DNA of 64,000 nucleotides from Flagellimonas taeanensis (GCF_003584105.1 NZ_QXFO01000018.1:62001-126000), one strand, 5' to 3'. Shown: positions 44,052 through 52,979, numbered from the stretch's first letter. Notes: generated by a model not told the origin, from the letters alone. Made by a program: numbers and translations.

Positions 44052-44674
44052 AGCATCCCAACATTTGAATGTTTGTATTCGTTTAATGTCCCACTCTTGC
44101 CACAGGTTCCCAACCAGTGATCAAAATGGCTTTTGAAGGACTTTAGGTCAGGGTGCGGCTTTTCTATGTTGTCCAAATGCCAGATAAATTGTTTTAGTAG
44201 ACTATTTAACGAACCCTTTTTCAAAGAATGCTTCATGTGCAGCCCCTCCGCCCAGGATGCATGTTCGGTTTCATTCTTTTTTAGGTCTTCTAAAAACCTC
44301 TTGTTATTTATAACAACACTATCTCTAACACTTACACTAACTATAACAGGTTTTTCGGGTTCGTCTGGGTTTTCTGGGTTCCTATTTAACCCATTGGGTT
44401 TTTCTGGGTTTTTTGATTTAGGAGGTCGACCACCATTTTTCCCGTTTTCCCGGCTCCTTTCAGCTCTTGCCTCCCATTTGTCCAGATCACGCTTTAGGGT
44501 GTTCTTGATGGATGCAAAGGCCAATTTGATATAATCGTCTTCGGTGTTGGGGTTCTCGTCATTGACGTATGCCAATATGTGCATTAGCAATGCATACCCT
44601 TTTTCTGGTGGAAGCTCCTTGAATATCTCCGACCAATCGTTGTAGAATAAAAATGATTTCTTGCCGTCAGCCAT
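44048..44674 (-). CDS. DUF6291-type putative replication protein
   Basis: A 208-residue protein. The first 90 residues (KKSFLFYNDWSEIFKELPPEKGYALLMHILAYVND ... IKLAFASIKNTLKRDLDKW) match the DUF6291 pattern seen in phage replication-initiator-like proteins. A linker rich in Asn, Pro, Lys and Glu (SKNPEKPNGLNRNPENPDEPEKP) follows, then a helical end. Such proteins often sit before the replicative helicase, as here. Overlaps its neighbours on both sides. Confidence 0.72.
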   Translation of the reverse strand: MADGKKSFLFYNDWSEIFKELPPEKGYALLMHILAYVNDENPNTEDDYIKLAFASIKNTLKRDLDKWEARAERSRENGKNGGRPPKSKNPEKPNGLNRNPENPDEPEKPVIVSVSVRDSVVINNKRFLEDLKKNETEHASWAEGLHMKHSLKKGSLNSLLKQFIWHLDNIEKPHPDLKSFKSHFDHWLGTCGKSGTLNEYKHSNVGML

Positions 44675-45077
44675 TGCCGTGAATTTTAGGGGTTGGGAAA
44701 AGTTTCAATTGGTTGGAGTTCTCCAGCCTTCTAAACTCACTGGGGTTGGTACTTATCAATCTTGCAGGGTGTCCGGTGACCGGACACAACACATCCTTTT
44801 CGGATTGTTTCAATAGTCCTGACTTTTCGAGATCCCTCTTGTAACGACATGCGGCCTCCACTGGTACACCACTGGCCAAGCAAATAGCTTTCTTGGTCGT
44901 GGTAACGGCATAAGCGGCCAAATAGAAGATTTTGTCCTCTGGCTGTTCCTTCCATAATTGTGCTATGGACATACCGCAGCCTTTTTCTATCTTTTTCCGT
45001 AAGTTGCTAACTATAAATTGTTTATCTTTGGACCGTTCGCCTGCAAACGAATTTAGCCCATCGGTATCTTTTTCCAT
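44667..45077 (-). CDS. Winged-helix-like hypothetical protein
   Basis: A 136-residue protein. Residues about 40-100 (SIAQLWKEQPEDKIFYLAAYAVTTTKKAICLASGVPVEAACRYKRDLEKSGLLKQS) look like a winged helix-turn-helix in which VEAACRYKRDLEK is the recognition part. It resembles small DNA-binding proteins in Bacteroidetes phage replication modules. It overlaps the next gene by 8 bp. Confidence 0.62.
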   Translation of the reverse strand: MEKDTDGLNSFAGERSKDKQFIVSNLRKKIEKGCGMSIAQLWKEQPEDKIFYLAAYAVTTTKKAICLASGVPVEAACRYKRDLEKSGLLKQSEKDVLCPVTGHPARLISTNPSEFRRLENSNQLKLFPTPKIHGNG

Positions 45078-45081
45078 GGGC

Positions 45082-45417
45082 TTATTTTTTTGATGCTAGA
45101 AAGGATTCAGCTTCCTTTTCTAATTCAGCATTTGATTTTTGACGGCCTTCTTTTAGCCAATTAAGGATAACATCACGTTGAAAGTATAGCCGCTTACCTC
45201 TTTTGCATCCACCGGGCAATTCACCTTTTGAGTGTTTAGTGTAGATTGTAGGAATTGAGAGGTCAAGTAGCTCCGCAAGTCCAGGAACGGTAAAAGGTTT
45301 ATCACGTGATTCGGAATACTCGGCGGGTTCAGCCGTTTGCGGTTTGTGCTTAAGGTCGAGTATCAAGTTTTCAATACTGCTTAACCGTGCTGCAATTACT
45401 TCAAATGGATTGTTCAT
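45082..45417 (-). CDS. Excisionase/AlpA-type helix-turn-helix protein
   Basis: A 111-residue protein. FTVPGLAELLDLSIPTIYTKHSKGELPGGCKRGKRLYFQRDVILNWLKEG is a clear HTH_17 (MerR-like excisionase/AlpA) domain. This domain is preceded by a helical part. I use ATG 45417; an in-frame GTG at 45456 would add 13 residues. Being first in the replication operon near the integrase, it may act as the excision directionality factor. Confidence 0.8.
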   Translation of the reverse strand: MNNPFEVIAARLSSIENLILDLKHKPQTAEPAEYSESRDKPFTVPGLAELLDLSIPTIYTKHSKGELPGGCKRGKRLYFQRDVILNWLKEGRQKSNAELEKEAESFLASKK

Positions 45418-45496
45418 TTTGTACAAGTTTTTAAAATACTTGAACAAAGGTTTCACGATTGAAAAGTGGGTAACCAGTTATAACCAGTTATAAAGT

Positions 45497-46360
45497 TTAT
45501 TGATATTCAGCTTCGTATATCTTTTTTAATATTGAAACTTCATCTTTTGCCTTTTCCTGCTTATCTGTGGGTAATAATTCAACAACGCTTTCAATTAGCT
45601 TTATTTTGTTTTTAGTTTTCTTTTCGGTTGCATCTAATCCCTTTCTATTAACTTTTTTATAATAAAAGTTGAAGTGTTGCCAAAGTTTACGCCCTGAAGT
45701 CCATCCGTATTCTTTAGCAATTTCATTTCCGTTATGTTCAGTTATTTGTTTGTCGGAATACACGTAAATTAATGCGATTTGTCTTAAAGACAATTCAGAT
45801 TTTGGCTTTTCGGTTTGTTGATGAGTTAAGGTTTTCTTTTCTTCATATTCAGTTTTCACATTTTGGTTTTGCAGTTCTCCAATCTCCAACCCTGCAATTT
45901 CCCCTAATTCGTCAATGGAATAGACTATAGCGTTCCAGTACCCATGATTGTAGATTGTCTTTTTAGTGAAAATCCGAGGGGTTGTTTTAAATACAAGTTC
46001 CAATAGTCCTTTGGTGTGACGCTTAAACTCTCTCTCATAAAGAATCCGTTTTAACTGCTGAATCGCTTCCTCTCTAAAATCCTTGTTCCTTAAATCCTTG
46101 ACCGTTATTTCCTCTTTTTCTCTAAGATGAAGCAATCCATCTTGGAAACCGTCTTTATAATCGATTGCAAAATCATCCGGGGTAAGTCCATCCTTTTTGA
46201 TTTTGAAGTCCATAAGCCCAAACAAATCGGGATTGAAAAAATAGCAATCAATGCCCTCAATTGTATATTTAATGGGAATAGGATTGTTCCGTACAATCTT
46301 CTGTAGATTTGAACCTTGATATTGTTCCTTAAATTCAGTTCTCAAATCTAATGTTTTCAT
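45497..46360 (-). CDS. Hypothetical protein coupled to integrase
   Basis: A 287-residue, strongly AT-rich gene. The product begins MKTLDLRTEFKEQYQGSN, has no membrane part, and its C-terminal half is Lys/Glu-rich with a HNGNEIAKEYGWTSGRKLWQHFNFYYKK segment that looks DNA-binding-like. I recall similar proteins next to integrases in Bacteroidetes mobile elements, without function. Its ATG overlaps the integrase stop codon (TGATG), so it is translated from the integrase message. Confidence 0.65.
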   Translation of the reverse strand: MKTLDLRTEFKEQYQGSNLQKIVRNNPIPIKYTIEGIDCYFFNPDLFGLMDFKIKKDGLTPDDFAIDYKDGFQDGLLHLREKEEITVKDLRNKDFREEAIQQLKRILYEREFKRHTKGLLELVFKTTPRIFTKKTIYNHGYWNAIVYSIDELGEIAGLEIGELQNQNVKTEYEEKKTLTHQQTEKPKSELSLRQIALIYVYSDKQITEHNGNEIAKEYGWTSGRKLWQHFNFYYKKVNRKGLDATEKKTKNKIKLIESVVELLPTDKQEKAKDEVSILKKIYEAEYQ

Positions 46361-47577
46361 CAATTCGCCTTTTTAAATCCAGTGGTCAATACGTTTGTCT
46401 GTTCCTGAATCTGATCATCTTCAAAGCTGTCCAGATAGTTTTGTGTCACACTTAGGTCACTATGCCCTAAAAGGTCGCTTATCATGGCTATGTTGGCACC
46501 GGAACGCTTTAAAACCGTGGCGAAACTATGCCGTGCGCTGTATGTGGTCACATGGTGGTGTATTTCAAGCTCTTTGGCAATGACCTGAATGTATTTGTTT
46601 ATCTGCTTTGTAAGGTCTTGGTAAATCCTTCTTTGCCTTTCTAGGGTCATACTGGCTTCTAGGTGTGGGAAAATAAAATCCGATTTGTTCAATGATGGGT
46701 TGCCCCATTTACGGATTATGGATTTGCTTTCGGGCTTTAGGGCTATCCTAATGCCTTTTTTATCCCTTTCGGTCGTGGTGGTCTTGGCTCTTTCATAATA
46801 AAGAATATCACCCTCTATGTTATCCCATTTCAACAAACAAAAGTCCTTTACATTCATGCCATTGCATAAATAGAGGAACATCCAATAATCCCTAGCCATC
46901 GCCTGGACATCGTTTTTTGGTTCGTAGTTGTATATCTTGGCAACTTCTTCCAAAGTGAGGGCTTTTTTTACATTGCGCCCGGTAGGGATGCTATATTTAC
47001 CCTTGCCACGCCCAAAGGGGTAGATTGACTTATCAATGTTCTGGTTGTTGAATATTGCCCTAAGACTTCTCAAATACATGCTGACGGTTGTAATGCTGCG
47101 CCCTTTGTCCAACATGTGTTTTTCATACTTGCGCAACCAAGTAGGGGTTATTTCAGCAAATGTCAATTTGGGACTATAATCCGAAAGGCTATTTTTTGCA
47201 CATTCGTATGTCACTGCTGTACCTATCTTTCCATTCTCCCTTAGTTCCTCAATACGTTTATCAAAGGCAAACGAAACATCATTGTTGATGTCCCTGCTCT
47301 CGTAATAACCTTCCTTGAAGTTTGCGAATGTAAATACCTTCATGCCCTCGATTACATTGTTGGCCTTGCTCTTGAATACTTCAAGTTTGGTGTGGATGTT
47401 CTTTTCCTCCCTTGTGCGCCTTTTGGCCGTCATAACCTTCTCAAACTCGTCAGGAAAGAGGTCTATCCCAGTGGAAAAATATTTACGGTTCCGTTTGTGG
47501 GTGACCTTGATTTTGACCGAACATTTCCCATCGGCTTTTTTACGGGGATCAAGATAAATATCTGCGGTAGCTTCCAT
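46360..47577 (-). CDS. int: Tyrosine integrase of the tRNA-Arg element
   Basis: A 405-residue tyrosine recombinase. An N-terminal arm-binding domain (about 1-95) and SAM-like core-binding domain (about 100-200) precede the catalytic domain. Conserved catalytic residues visible are the ARH box (Arg349-His350), the GH in LLGHSD, and nucleophile Tyr381 (QNYLDS). The first catalytic Arg is replaced (CNGMNVKDF), as in IntDOT-like Bacteroidetes integrases. I start at ATG 47577; a GTG at 47607 lies inside the putative arm sites. It is next to attR. Confidence 0.92.
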   Translation of the reverse strand: MEATADIYLDPRKKADGKCSVKIKVTHKRNRKYFSTGIDLFPDEFEKVMTAKRRTREEKNIHTKLEVFKSKANNVIEGMKVFTFANFKEGYYESRDINNDVSFAFDKRIEELRENGKIGTAVTYECAKNSLSDYSPKLTFAEITPTWLRKYEKHMLDKGRSITTVSMYLRSLRAIFNNQNIDKSIYPFGRGKGKYSIPTGRNVKKALTLEEVAKIYNYEPKNDVQAMARDYWMFLYLCNGMNVKDFCLLKWDNIEGDILYYERAKTTTTERDKKGIRIALKPESKSIIRKWGNPSLNKSDFIFPHLEASMTLERQRRIYQDLTKQINKYIQVIAKELEIHHHVTTYSARHSFATVLKRSGANIAMISDLLGHSDLSVTQNYLDSFEDDQIQEQTNVLTTGFKKAN

Positions 47578-47589
47578 ATCCTTTAATCT

Positions 47590-47618
47590 GTAACACGATT
47601 GTAACACAAATGTAACAC
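47590..47618. repeat. Putative integrase arm-type sites, right end
   Basis: GTAACAC at 47590, 47601 and 47612, exactly 11 bp apart. They lie in the integrase leader, so integrase binding could also repress its own gene. The left end carries two copies with the same spacing. Confidence 0.55.
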
Positions 47619-47736
47619 AGTATCACAAAACAAATGCATGTCAATGCAAAGTATTTGTTAACATAAAAGTATTGATAACAAAGGGGTTGTGTTATTTTTG
47701 TTTGTTTTGGTATTTGGATGGTTTGTGTTGAATTTA

Positions 47737-47782
47737 TGCCTTCTAAGCAGACGGTCGAAGGTTCGAATCCTTCCGCGATCAC
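47737..47782 (+). repeat. attR: 46-bp direct repeat (3' half of tRNA-Arg)
   Basis: Identical to 34561-34606. It holds anticodon loop to T arm and acceptor 3' strand, but no 5' half, so it is not a working tRNA. 22 bp downstream is a terminator that probably belonged to the tRNA before insertion. Confidence 0.93.
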
Positions 47783-47803
47783 ATCATACTTCCATATGAA
47801 TCC

Positions 47804-47838
47804 AAAAAGCCCTAATTATCAATAATTTAGGGCTTTTT
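47804..47838 (+). terminator. Terminator right of attR, probably original tRNA-Arg terminator
   Basis: A perfect 12-bp stem AAAAAGCCCTAA / TTAGGGCTTTTT with an 11-nt loop and Ts in the right arm. Its A-rich left arm lets it act in both directions. Confidence 0.8.
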
Positions 47839-48018
47839 CATTTTCATTGCCACTATTTGCTTCCAAATGAAAACAAAGGGATTGGTGTGCAATCCGGTGT
47901 TCACTTTTTGACATTACCATATCCGTAAAAAGCGTGTCGATTTAATGTTAAGAAACTGAATATCAACATTCGGTGCAGAAACAAAGACAACATTAGAATC
48001 GAAAAAAGGCAGAAAACC

Positions 48019-49233
48019 ATGAAAGAATCGTTCGCAATCCTGTTCTACACCAGGAAAAGCCGATCTAACAATGACCAAAGGGCCTCCATTTACCTGCGTA
48101 TCACCGTAGGCACGAAACGAGCCGAGATCAGCGTCCAACGAAAGGTAAATCCCAACCAATGGAATCAAGATGCAGGTAAGGTAAAAGGTAGCGGTCAATT
48201 CGCCATCGACACCAATAAGCACCTTGACGAAATCCGTCACCGACTGTATGACATCCACAGTAAAATGATTTCCAAAGGCAAGACCATTACTGCCAACGCC
48301 ATTAGGGATGGATTTCTCGGCAAGGGCAAAAGTGAAAAAATGCTCATAGCCCTATACCGGGAACACAACGAACAGATCTTGGAACTGGTGGGCCAAGAAT
48401 ATTCAAAGGGACGGTACTACCAGCATAACAGGACCATGAAGCACTTGAAAAAATTCTTATATAAGGAATACGGCCTAGAGGACATCCCCATCAAAAAAGT
48501 GGACCTCTCCTTTATACAAAGATTCGAGCACCATTTAAGGGTCACCAAAGCCGGGGGCAGAAACACCGTTACAAAGTACATCACCAACTTCAAAAAAATT
48601 GTCCGGATCGCCCATGCCCATAACTGGATCAACAAAGATCCCTTCTTTCACTGGAAGGCCCAATGGAAGTTCACCGATAGGGAGGTATTGACCGAAAGTG
48701 AGCTCAATGCCCTACTGGAAAAGGAATTCACGAACAAAAAATTGGAGCGGGCAAGGGACGTTTTCCTATTCTGCTGCTTTACGGGACTCTCCTATGCCGA
48801 TGTGAAAAAACTCACCGAGGATGATATCGTTATGGACATCAAAGGCCAACACTGGATCAAGACCGAACGAAAAAAGACCAAGACCAAGAGCAGTGTCCCA
48901 CTATTGCCCATACCCATAGCGATCATGGAAAAATATGCAGCATCCCATACCCAAAAAACAGGATATATACTTCCCGTGGTCAGCAACCAAAAACTGAACG
49001 ACTACCTCAAGGACATCGCCGAAATCTGCGGGATCAAGAAAAAAGTGACCTTCCATCTTTCCAGACATACCTTTGCCACCACCGTGACCCTGGCCAATGG
49101 TGTTCCCATAGAATCAGTGAGCAAAATGCTGGGCCATACCAATATAAAGACGACCCAGATCTATGCGAAGGTCGTTGACCGAAAATTGGCCGAGGATATG
49201 GACATTGTATTATCCAAATATAGGATTGGATAA
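48019..49233 (+). CDS. Second tyrosine recombinase, IntDOT-like
   Basis: A 404-residue tyrosine recombinase in the opposite orientation to the first, starting 237 bp right of attR. Arm-binding-like (1-90), SAM-like core (100-200) and catalytic domains are seen. HLSRH (346-350), GH in LGHTNIKTT and Tyr382 (QIYAKV) are intact, while the first Arg is replaced (CFTGLSYADV), as in Bacteroidetes transposon integrases. The frame is undamaged. It may belong to a second element in the same tRNA, covering part of the region to ~57.4 kb. Confidence 0.9.
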   Translation: MKESFAILFYTRKSRSNNDQRASIYLRITVGTKRAEISVQRKVNPNQWNQDAGKVKGSGQFAIDTNKHLDEIRHRLYDIHSKMISKGKTITANAIRDGFLGKGKSEKMLIALYREHNEQILELVGQEYSKGRYYQHNRTMKHLKKFLYKEYGLEDIPIKKVDLSFIQRFEHHLRVTKAGGRNTVTKYITNFKKIVRIAHAHNWINKDPFFHWKAQWKFTDREVLTESELNALLEKEFTNKKLERARDVFLFCCFTGLSYADVKKLTEDDIVMDIKGQHWIKTERKKTKTKSSVPLLPIPIAIMEKYAASHTQKTGYILPVVSNQKLNDYLKDIAEICGIKKKVTFHLSRHTFATTVTLANGVPIESVSKMLGHTNIKTTQIYAKVVDRKLAEDMDIVLSKYRIG

Positions 49234-49961
49234 ATACAGGATTAAGGTTGCACAACAATGAAATCACTGAATATCCAGTTTCTATTTGATATTCAAGGGA
49301 ACGTATCTGTCCATGAAGTGTTTGGGGTACTCAAAGTTCAGGAATTTCAACTATATTTCACATCAATATTCCCCACAGCTTTTTTGAATTTGGAATATGA
49401 AAATCTTTTCTATGACTTTAGTATTAGATACTATTAAAAAGGAGCCTCACTATAAATAGATTTTATGAAATAGTACATAGTTTCGTAAGTGACGGACATC
49501 GATAAGCTTACTATTCTTTTGTCCCATTACAATATGACAATGAAAAAGACCTAAAAACAAAAGGATTGGGGACATTCAAAAAAATGAATGGGACATGTAT
49601 TGTCCCATATTTTAAAGGTTCTATAAAATGTAAAATATTGTTTAATGCCCAATAATGCTGGGGCCAACGGCCACAGGTCGCAACGGTTTTTAATTATTTG
49701 GAAAAGCGGTAGAGCAAGACGACAACACGCCAAGGCGGTGTTGTGGGTGTTAAAATTCTGATAAACATGAATTTATGTTTTCCGATAAGGAGATTTTCAG
49801 CAAGTCATTGGGACAGTGTACTCTCGGAGACCCTAAAAATATTGAGAAGTCGGTGGGACATTTTTAATAGGAAGACCTATATACATTGACAGTTTCAGTT
49901 TATTGAGAAGCCCAAAGACACTTTATTGAAAAGTCCAAAATATCATATTCTTAAATAAATC
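49234..49961. other. 728-bp non-coding, AT-rich region
   Basis: No gene is supported. GGGACA-TGTAT-TGTCCC (about 49589-49606) and ACAACAC...GTGTTGT (49722-49744) are inverted repeats. ATTGAGAAG/ATTGAAAAG words recur at 49841, 49902 and 49925 before the AraC gene. The region could be the remains of deleted element DNA. Confidence 0.45.
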
Positions 49962-50894
49962 ATGTATCCTGATGGATTATGCGGTCGATGTTTGTATTTT
50001 CATACTATGAATATGCAGCATGGCGAAGACAGGACCCTTCAAGGGTGTCAAATTGAATGGACGAAGGAGCTTGGGAACTTCAATATAATATCAGTCGATA
50101 GTTTAACGGGATATCATATTCAACCCATTCCTTACAAAAGAAGAAATTTCTATAAGATCAATCTATTAAAAGGAAAATACAATCTGCATTTTTCAGATAG
50201 GACATATACCATAAAAAAACAAGCCTTACTATTTGCCAATCCATCAATTTCATACAATTGGATTCCTTTAGAAGGAAGTCATAGTGGTGTTTATTGTGTC
50301 TTCACACCTGAATTTTTTCATCAATTCGGAAAAATTAATGAGTATGCTGTCTTTCATCCCAATGGAACACATGTGTTCGAATTGGAAGACCACCAATGTG
50401 AAGAAATTGAAAATTATTTTGAAAGGATGCGAAGTGAATTTAACTCTGATTATATCCATAGGTATGACCTTTTGCGCAATCTCATTTTTGAAATCATCCA
50501 TTTTGGCACAAAAATTTCGCCTAGAATCAATGATTACAGACAGCATAGTGATTCGGCAAAACGAATAACCGATGATTTTTTGGCGTTATTGGAACGCCAA
50601 TTTCCTATAGAGACCAAGGGACAGCACTTGACATTGACCTCACCCATGGATTTTGCGGATAAATTGTCTCTTCATGTGAATTACTTAAACCGTGTACTCA
50701 AAAAGACAATGGGCAGTTCGACCTCAAAGATTGTTCAAGAACGTATTTTTCGTGAATCAAAGGTCCTATTAAAACATTCCACAATTACCATCTCTGAGAT
50801 ATCCTATCTTTTGGGGTTCAAGGAGGTTACCCACTTTTCCAATTTCTTTAGAAAATTGCAGGGAACTCCACCATCGGAATACCGAAAAGTTTGA
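49962..50894 (+). CDS. AraC-family transcriptional regulator
   Basis: A 310-residue regulator with a cupin-like ligand-binding N-terminal half (YKRRNFYKINLLKGKYNLHFSDRTYTIKKQALLFANP) and two AraC helix-turn-helix motifs at about 215-305 (FADKLSLHVNYLNRVLKKTMGSS, ending SNFFRKLQGTPPSEYRK). Starts at 49962 or, more conservatively, at the ATG 50007 are possible. It is AT-rich and stands just before an SDR gene, which it may control. Confidence 0.85.
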   Translation: MYPDGLCGRCLYFHTMNMQHGEDRTLQGCQIEWTKELGNFNIISVDSLTGYHIQPIPYKRRNFYKINLLKGKYNLHFSDRTYTIKKQALLFANPSISYNWIPLEGSHSGVYCVFTPEFFHQFGKINEYAVFHPNGTHVFELEDHQCEEIENYFERMRSEFNSDYIHRYDLLRNLIFEIIHFGTKISPRINDYRQHSDSAKRITDDFLALLERQFPIETKGQHLTLTSPMDFADKLSLHVNYLNRVLKKTMGSSTSKIVQERIFRESKVLLKHSTITISEISYLLGFKEVTHFSNFFRKLQGTPPSEYRKV

Positions 50895-51123
50895 TTTTTA
50901 AAAAGTTAAATTAGACAAATACAATTTGGTTCTATTCAATTACTCAATAATTATCAGTTTTTATTGACTTATAGATGGTTTTATAGTTTGTTTTTTGATA
51001 GGTTTTCGCCCATCGTTGGATGAATATCAAATAAGTTTGATTTTTACAACTATTGGTTTGGTGTTTGATAACACACCTTTACCATTATTAATGTTCTTTG
51101 CATAAGACAAAAATTTAGAACAT

Positions 51124-51921
51124 ATGAAAAGGACTTGGTTTATAACAGGAACATCCAGTGGTATCGGTAGGATAATGACAGAAAAACTTCTATCACAAGG
51201 AAATAACGTTTTTGCTACTCTCCGAAATACGGAGGCTTTAGAGGATCTTCATTCTAAATATCCAGAACAATTAAAAATCGCCCATTTGGAACTAACTGAT
51301 AATAATGAGATCGAATCAGTTGTCGATAGGGCTTTTAATGAATTTGGAAGTATAGACGTAGTGGTCAGTAATGCAGGTTATGGACTTTTTGGTGCCGTGG
51401 AAGAATTATCAGATGACATGATTTGTCAACAGTTGGATGTAAATTTACTTGGTTCTATCCGACTGATAAAAGCGGTCATCCCATATATGAGAAATCAAAT
51501 TAATGGTGGCCATATCATTCAAGTTTCTTCAGAAGGTGGACAAATGGCATATCCTGGTTTTAGCTTATACCATGCATCCAAATGGGGAATAGAAGGGTTT
51601 ATTGAATCTATTGCGAAAGACCTCGAATCCTTCAATTTAAAGTTTGTGATTGCGGAACCTGGACCTACGGGAACCAATTTTGGTTCAAGCCTGGTTACCG
51701 CAACGGCAATGGATGAATACAAGGAAACTCCAGTAAATGATTTGAGGAAGTTAATAGCAGAAGGGTTTGGGGAACTTGACGATGTTAATAAAGTAGCGAA
51801 TATTATTATCAATAGTATAGATAACCAAAAACCTATGGTTCGAATTGCGATAGGGAATGTTGCAAAAAACAATATTAAAGCGGTATTAAATGAACGTTTA
51901 ACAAGTTTGCAAGAATTGTAA
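51124..51921 (+). CDS. Short-chain dehydrogenase/reductase, copy 1
   Basis: A 265-residue classical SDR. The cofactor motif TGTSSGIG is at about 8-15, NAG at about 86-88, and the catalytic Ser...Tyr-x-x-x-Lys (LYHASKWG) near 155-159. LEPGPTGTNF follows. It oxidises or reduces a small alcohol or ketone with NAD(P), substrate unknown. It follows the AraC gene by 229 bp and faces the azoreductase. Confidence 0.88.
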   Translation: MKRTWFITGTSSGIGRIMTEKLLSQGNNVFATLRNTEALEDLHSKYPEQLKIAHLELTDNNEIESVVDRAFNEFGSIDVVVSNAGYGLFGAVEELSDDMICQQLDVNLLGSIRLIKAVIPYMRNQINGGHIIQVSSEGGQMAYPGFSLYHASKWGIEGFIESIAKDLESFNLKFVIAEPGPTGTNFGSSLVTATAMDEYKETPVNDLRKLIAEGFGELDDVNKVANIIINSIDNQKPMVRIAIGNVAKNNIKAVLNERLTSLQEL

Positions 51922-52358
51922 CAGCCAAATAATTTATCATATGTGGTTAGCTCTTTTGGGGATTAGGGTTACCATTGGATTGCCAATTTGCGAAAAGATT
52001 CATTAAAGGCCCAAAGTGTAACACTTTCTAAATATCAGACTGTATTAAATTCATGTATAGATCGTTGAAATTTAAAGTTCTTGGAAAACCATTGTGTTTC
52101 CAAGAACTTTAATCGATTTGTTTCCTGATCGGATGAGCCGAATGGTTGAGACCACCAAAAACGGAAAATTTGAGCCATTCAATAATTTGGCTTTAGCAGA
52201 TTAAAATTCAGATTTTTGTGTTAGTTCCAAGGGTGCTCAATTTTATCCGGCGAGTGTGGTATACTAGGTCCGGCGTTTCCACTTATTTGTAAATTGTTTG
52301 AACCTCTAAATTTAAACTTGGTACTAGTCCATTGTTATTCTTAAATAAAAAGTTGGCC
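51922..52358. other. 437-bp convergent intergenic region with long hairpin
   Basis: No gene is supported. A perfect 14-bp stem AAAGTTCTTGGAAA / TTTCCAAGAACTTT with a 9-nt loop lies at 52074-52110 between the two convergent genes and is probably the shared terminator. Nothing else stands out. Confidence 0.55.
52074..52110. terminator. Perfect 14-bp hairpin between convergent genes
   Basis: AAAGTTCTTGGAAA (52074-52087) pairs fully with TTTCCAAGAACTTT (52097-52110). Its A/T-rich ends give a short U tract in both directions. Probable terminator of the SDR gene, perhaps also of azoR. Confidence 0.6.
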
Positions 52359-52979
52359 TCAAAATTGAAACCAACTATCGATTACGTTCTTTATTTCATA
52401 TTTTGCGCTTTCTAGGATTGTATCCAATTGTTCCCTATTTTGGTCCACCCCGAAGGCAGAGATCTGTTCAGAAGCTATTCCAATGAAATCGAAGTTCTGT
52501 TTTAGAGTAGAAGTTGCATATTCCCTAATGCCATCCGAGGACTTATAATCGAACCCACTTACCACAATCGACAAAGCCTTTTTATCGGTACACAAACCTT
52601 TAAATCCGGTTTCAGGGCTAAAGGAAAAGGTCTTATCGCTCACGACAATGGCATCTATCCATGCCTTTACTGTTGCGGGCATGGTAAAGTTGTAGATCGG
52701 AAACGCCAATACAATGTTATCGGAATCCAGGACTTCTGCAATAAGTTTATGATGATTGGATAGGATTGAAAGTTCAGTATCCGTAAAATCCCTTCTTCCC
52801 ATATTCCATTCCATGATCAGATTCAGGTTATCCGTCAGCAAGAGATCGGGTGGGTTTTTCGCCAGATCCAAAAAATTGATTTTAGTTTTCGCCTTGGCCC
52901 GTTCCAAAAATTCATCAACCAGGATTTTTGTGTAAGAGCCGTTTCTAGGAGTGTAACCAAGTACCAGTGTTTGTGTCAT
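52359..52979 (-). CDS. FMN-dependent NADH-azoreductase-like flavodoxin-fold oxidoreductase
   Basis: A 206-residue flavodoxin-like protein of the AzoR/NAD(P)H oxidoreductase type. TLVLGYTPRNGSYTKILVDEFLERAK at the start is the FMN phosphate loop; NIVLAFPIYNFTMPATVKAWIDAIV is the hallmark second motif. It reduces quinones or azo compounds with NAD(P)H. The gene is divergent from a LysR regulator with an 81-bp gap holding a palindrome, the usual layout of a LysR-controlled gene. Confidence 0.87.
   Translation of the reverse strand: MTQTLVLGYTPRNGSYTKILVDEFLERAKAKTKINFLDLAKNPPDLLLTDNLNLIMEWNMGRRDFTDTELSILSNHHKLIAEVLDSDNIVLAFPIYNFTMPATVKAWIDAIVVSDKTFSFSPETGFKGLCTDKKALSIVVSGFDYKSSDGIREYATSTLKQNFDFIGIASEQISAFGVDQNREQLDTILESAKYEIKNVIDSWFQF

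Larger units (their letters stand above)
34561..47782. mobile_element. 13.2-kb integrative element in tRNA-Arg, phage-satellite-like
   Basis: Bounded by exact 46-bp repeats. It holds a tyrosine integrase beside the right end, a divergent XRE switch, small HTH proteins, a replication module, and a module with TerS-like, DUF551 and tape-measure-like genes. Absent are capsid, portal, large terminase, lysis, relaxase and mating genes. Size, tRNA target, integrase position and module order resemble phage-inducible chromosomal islands. The most unusual cargo is a full-length tape-measure-like gene. A decayed prophage is the alternative, but the tight, unbroken operons argue against decay. Confidence 0.8.

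Noticed and set aside
34561..47782. Complete prophage or integrative conjugative element
   Set aside because: No capsid, portal, large terminase, tail tube, lysis, relaxase, coupling or mating-channel gene is present between the repeats.
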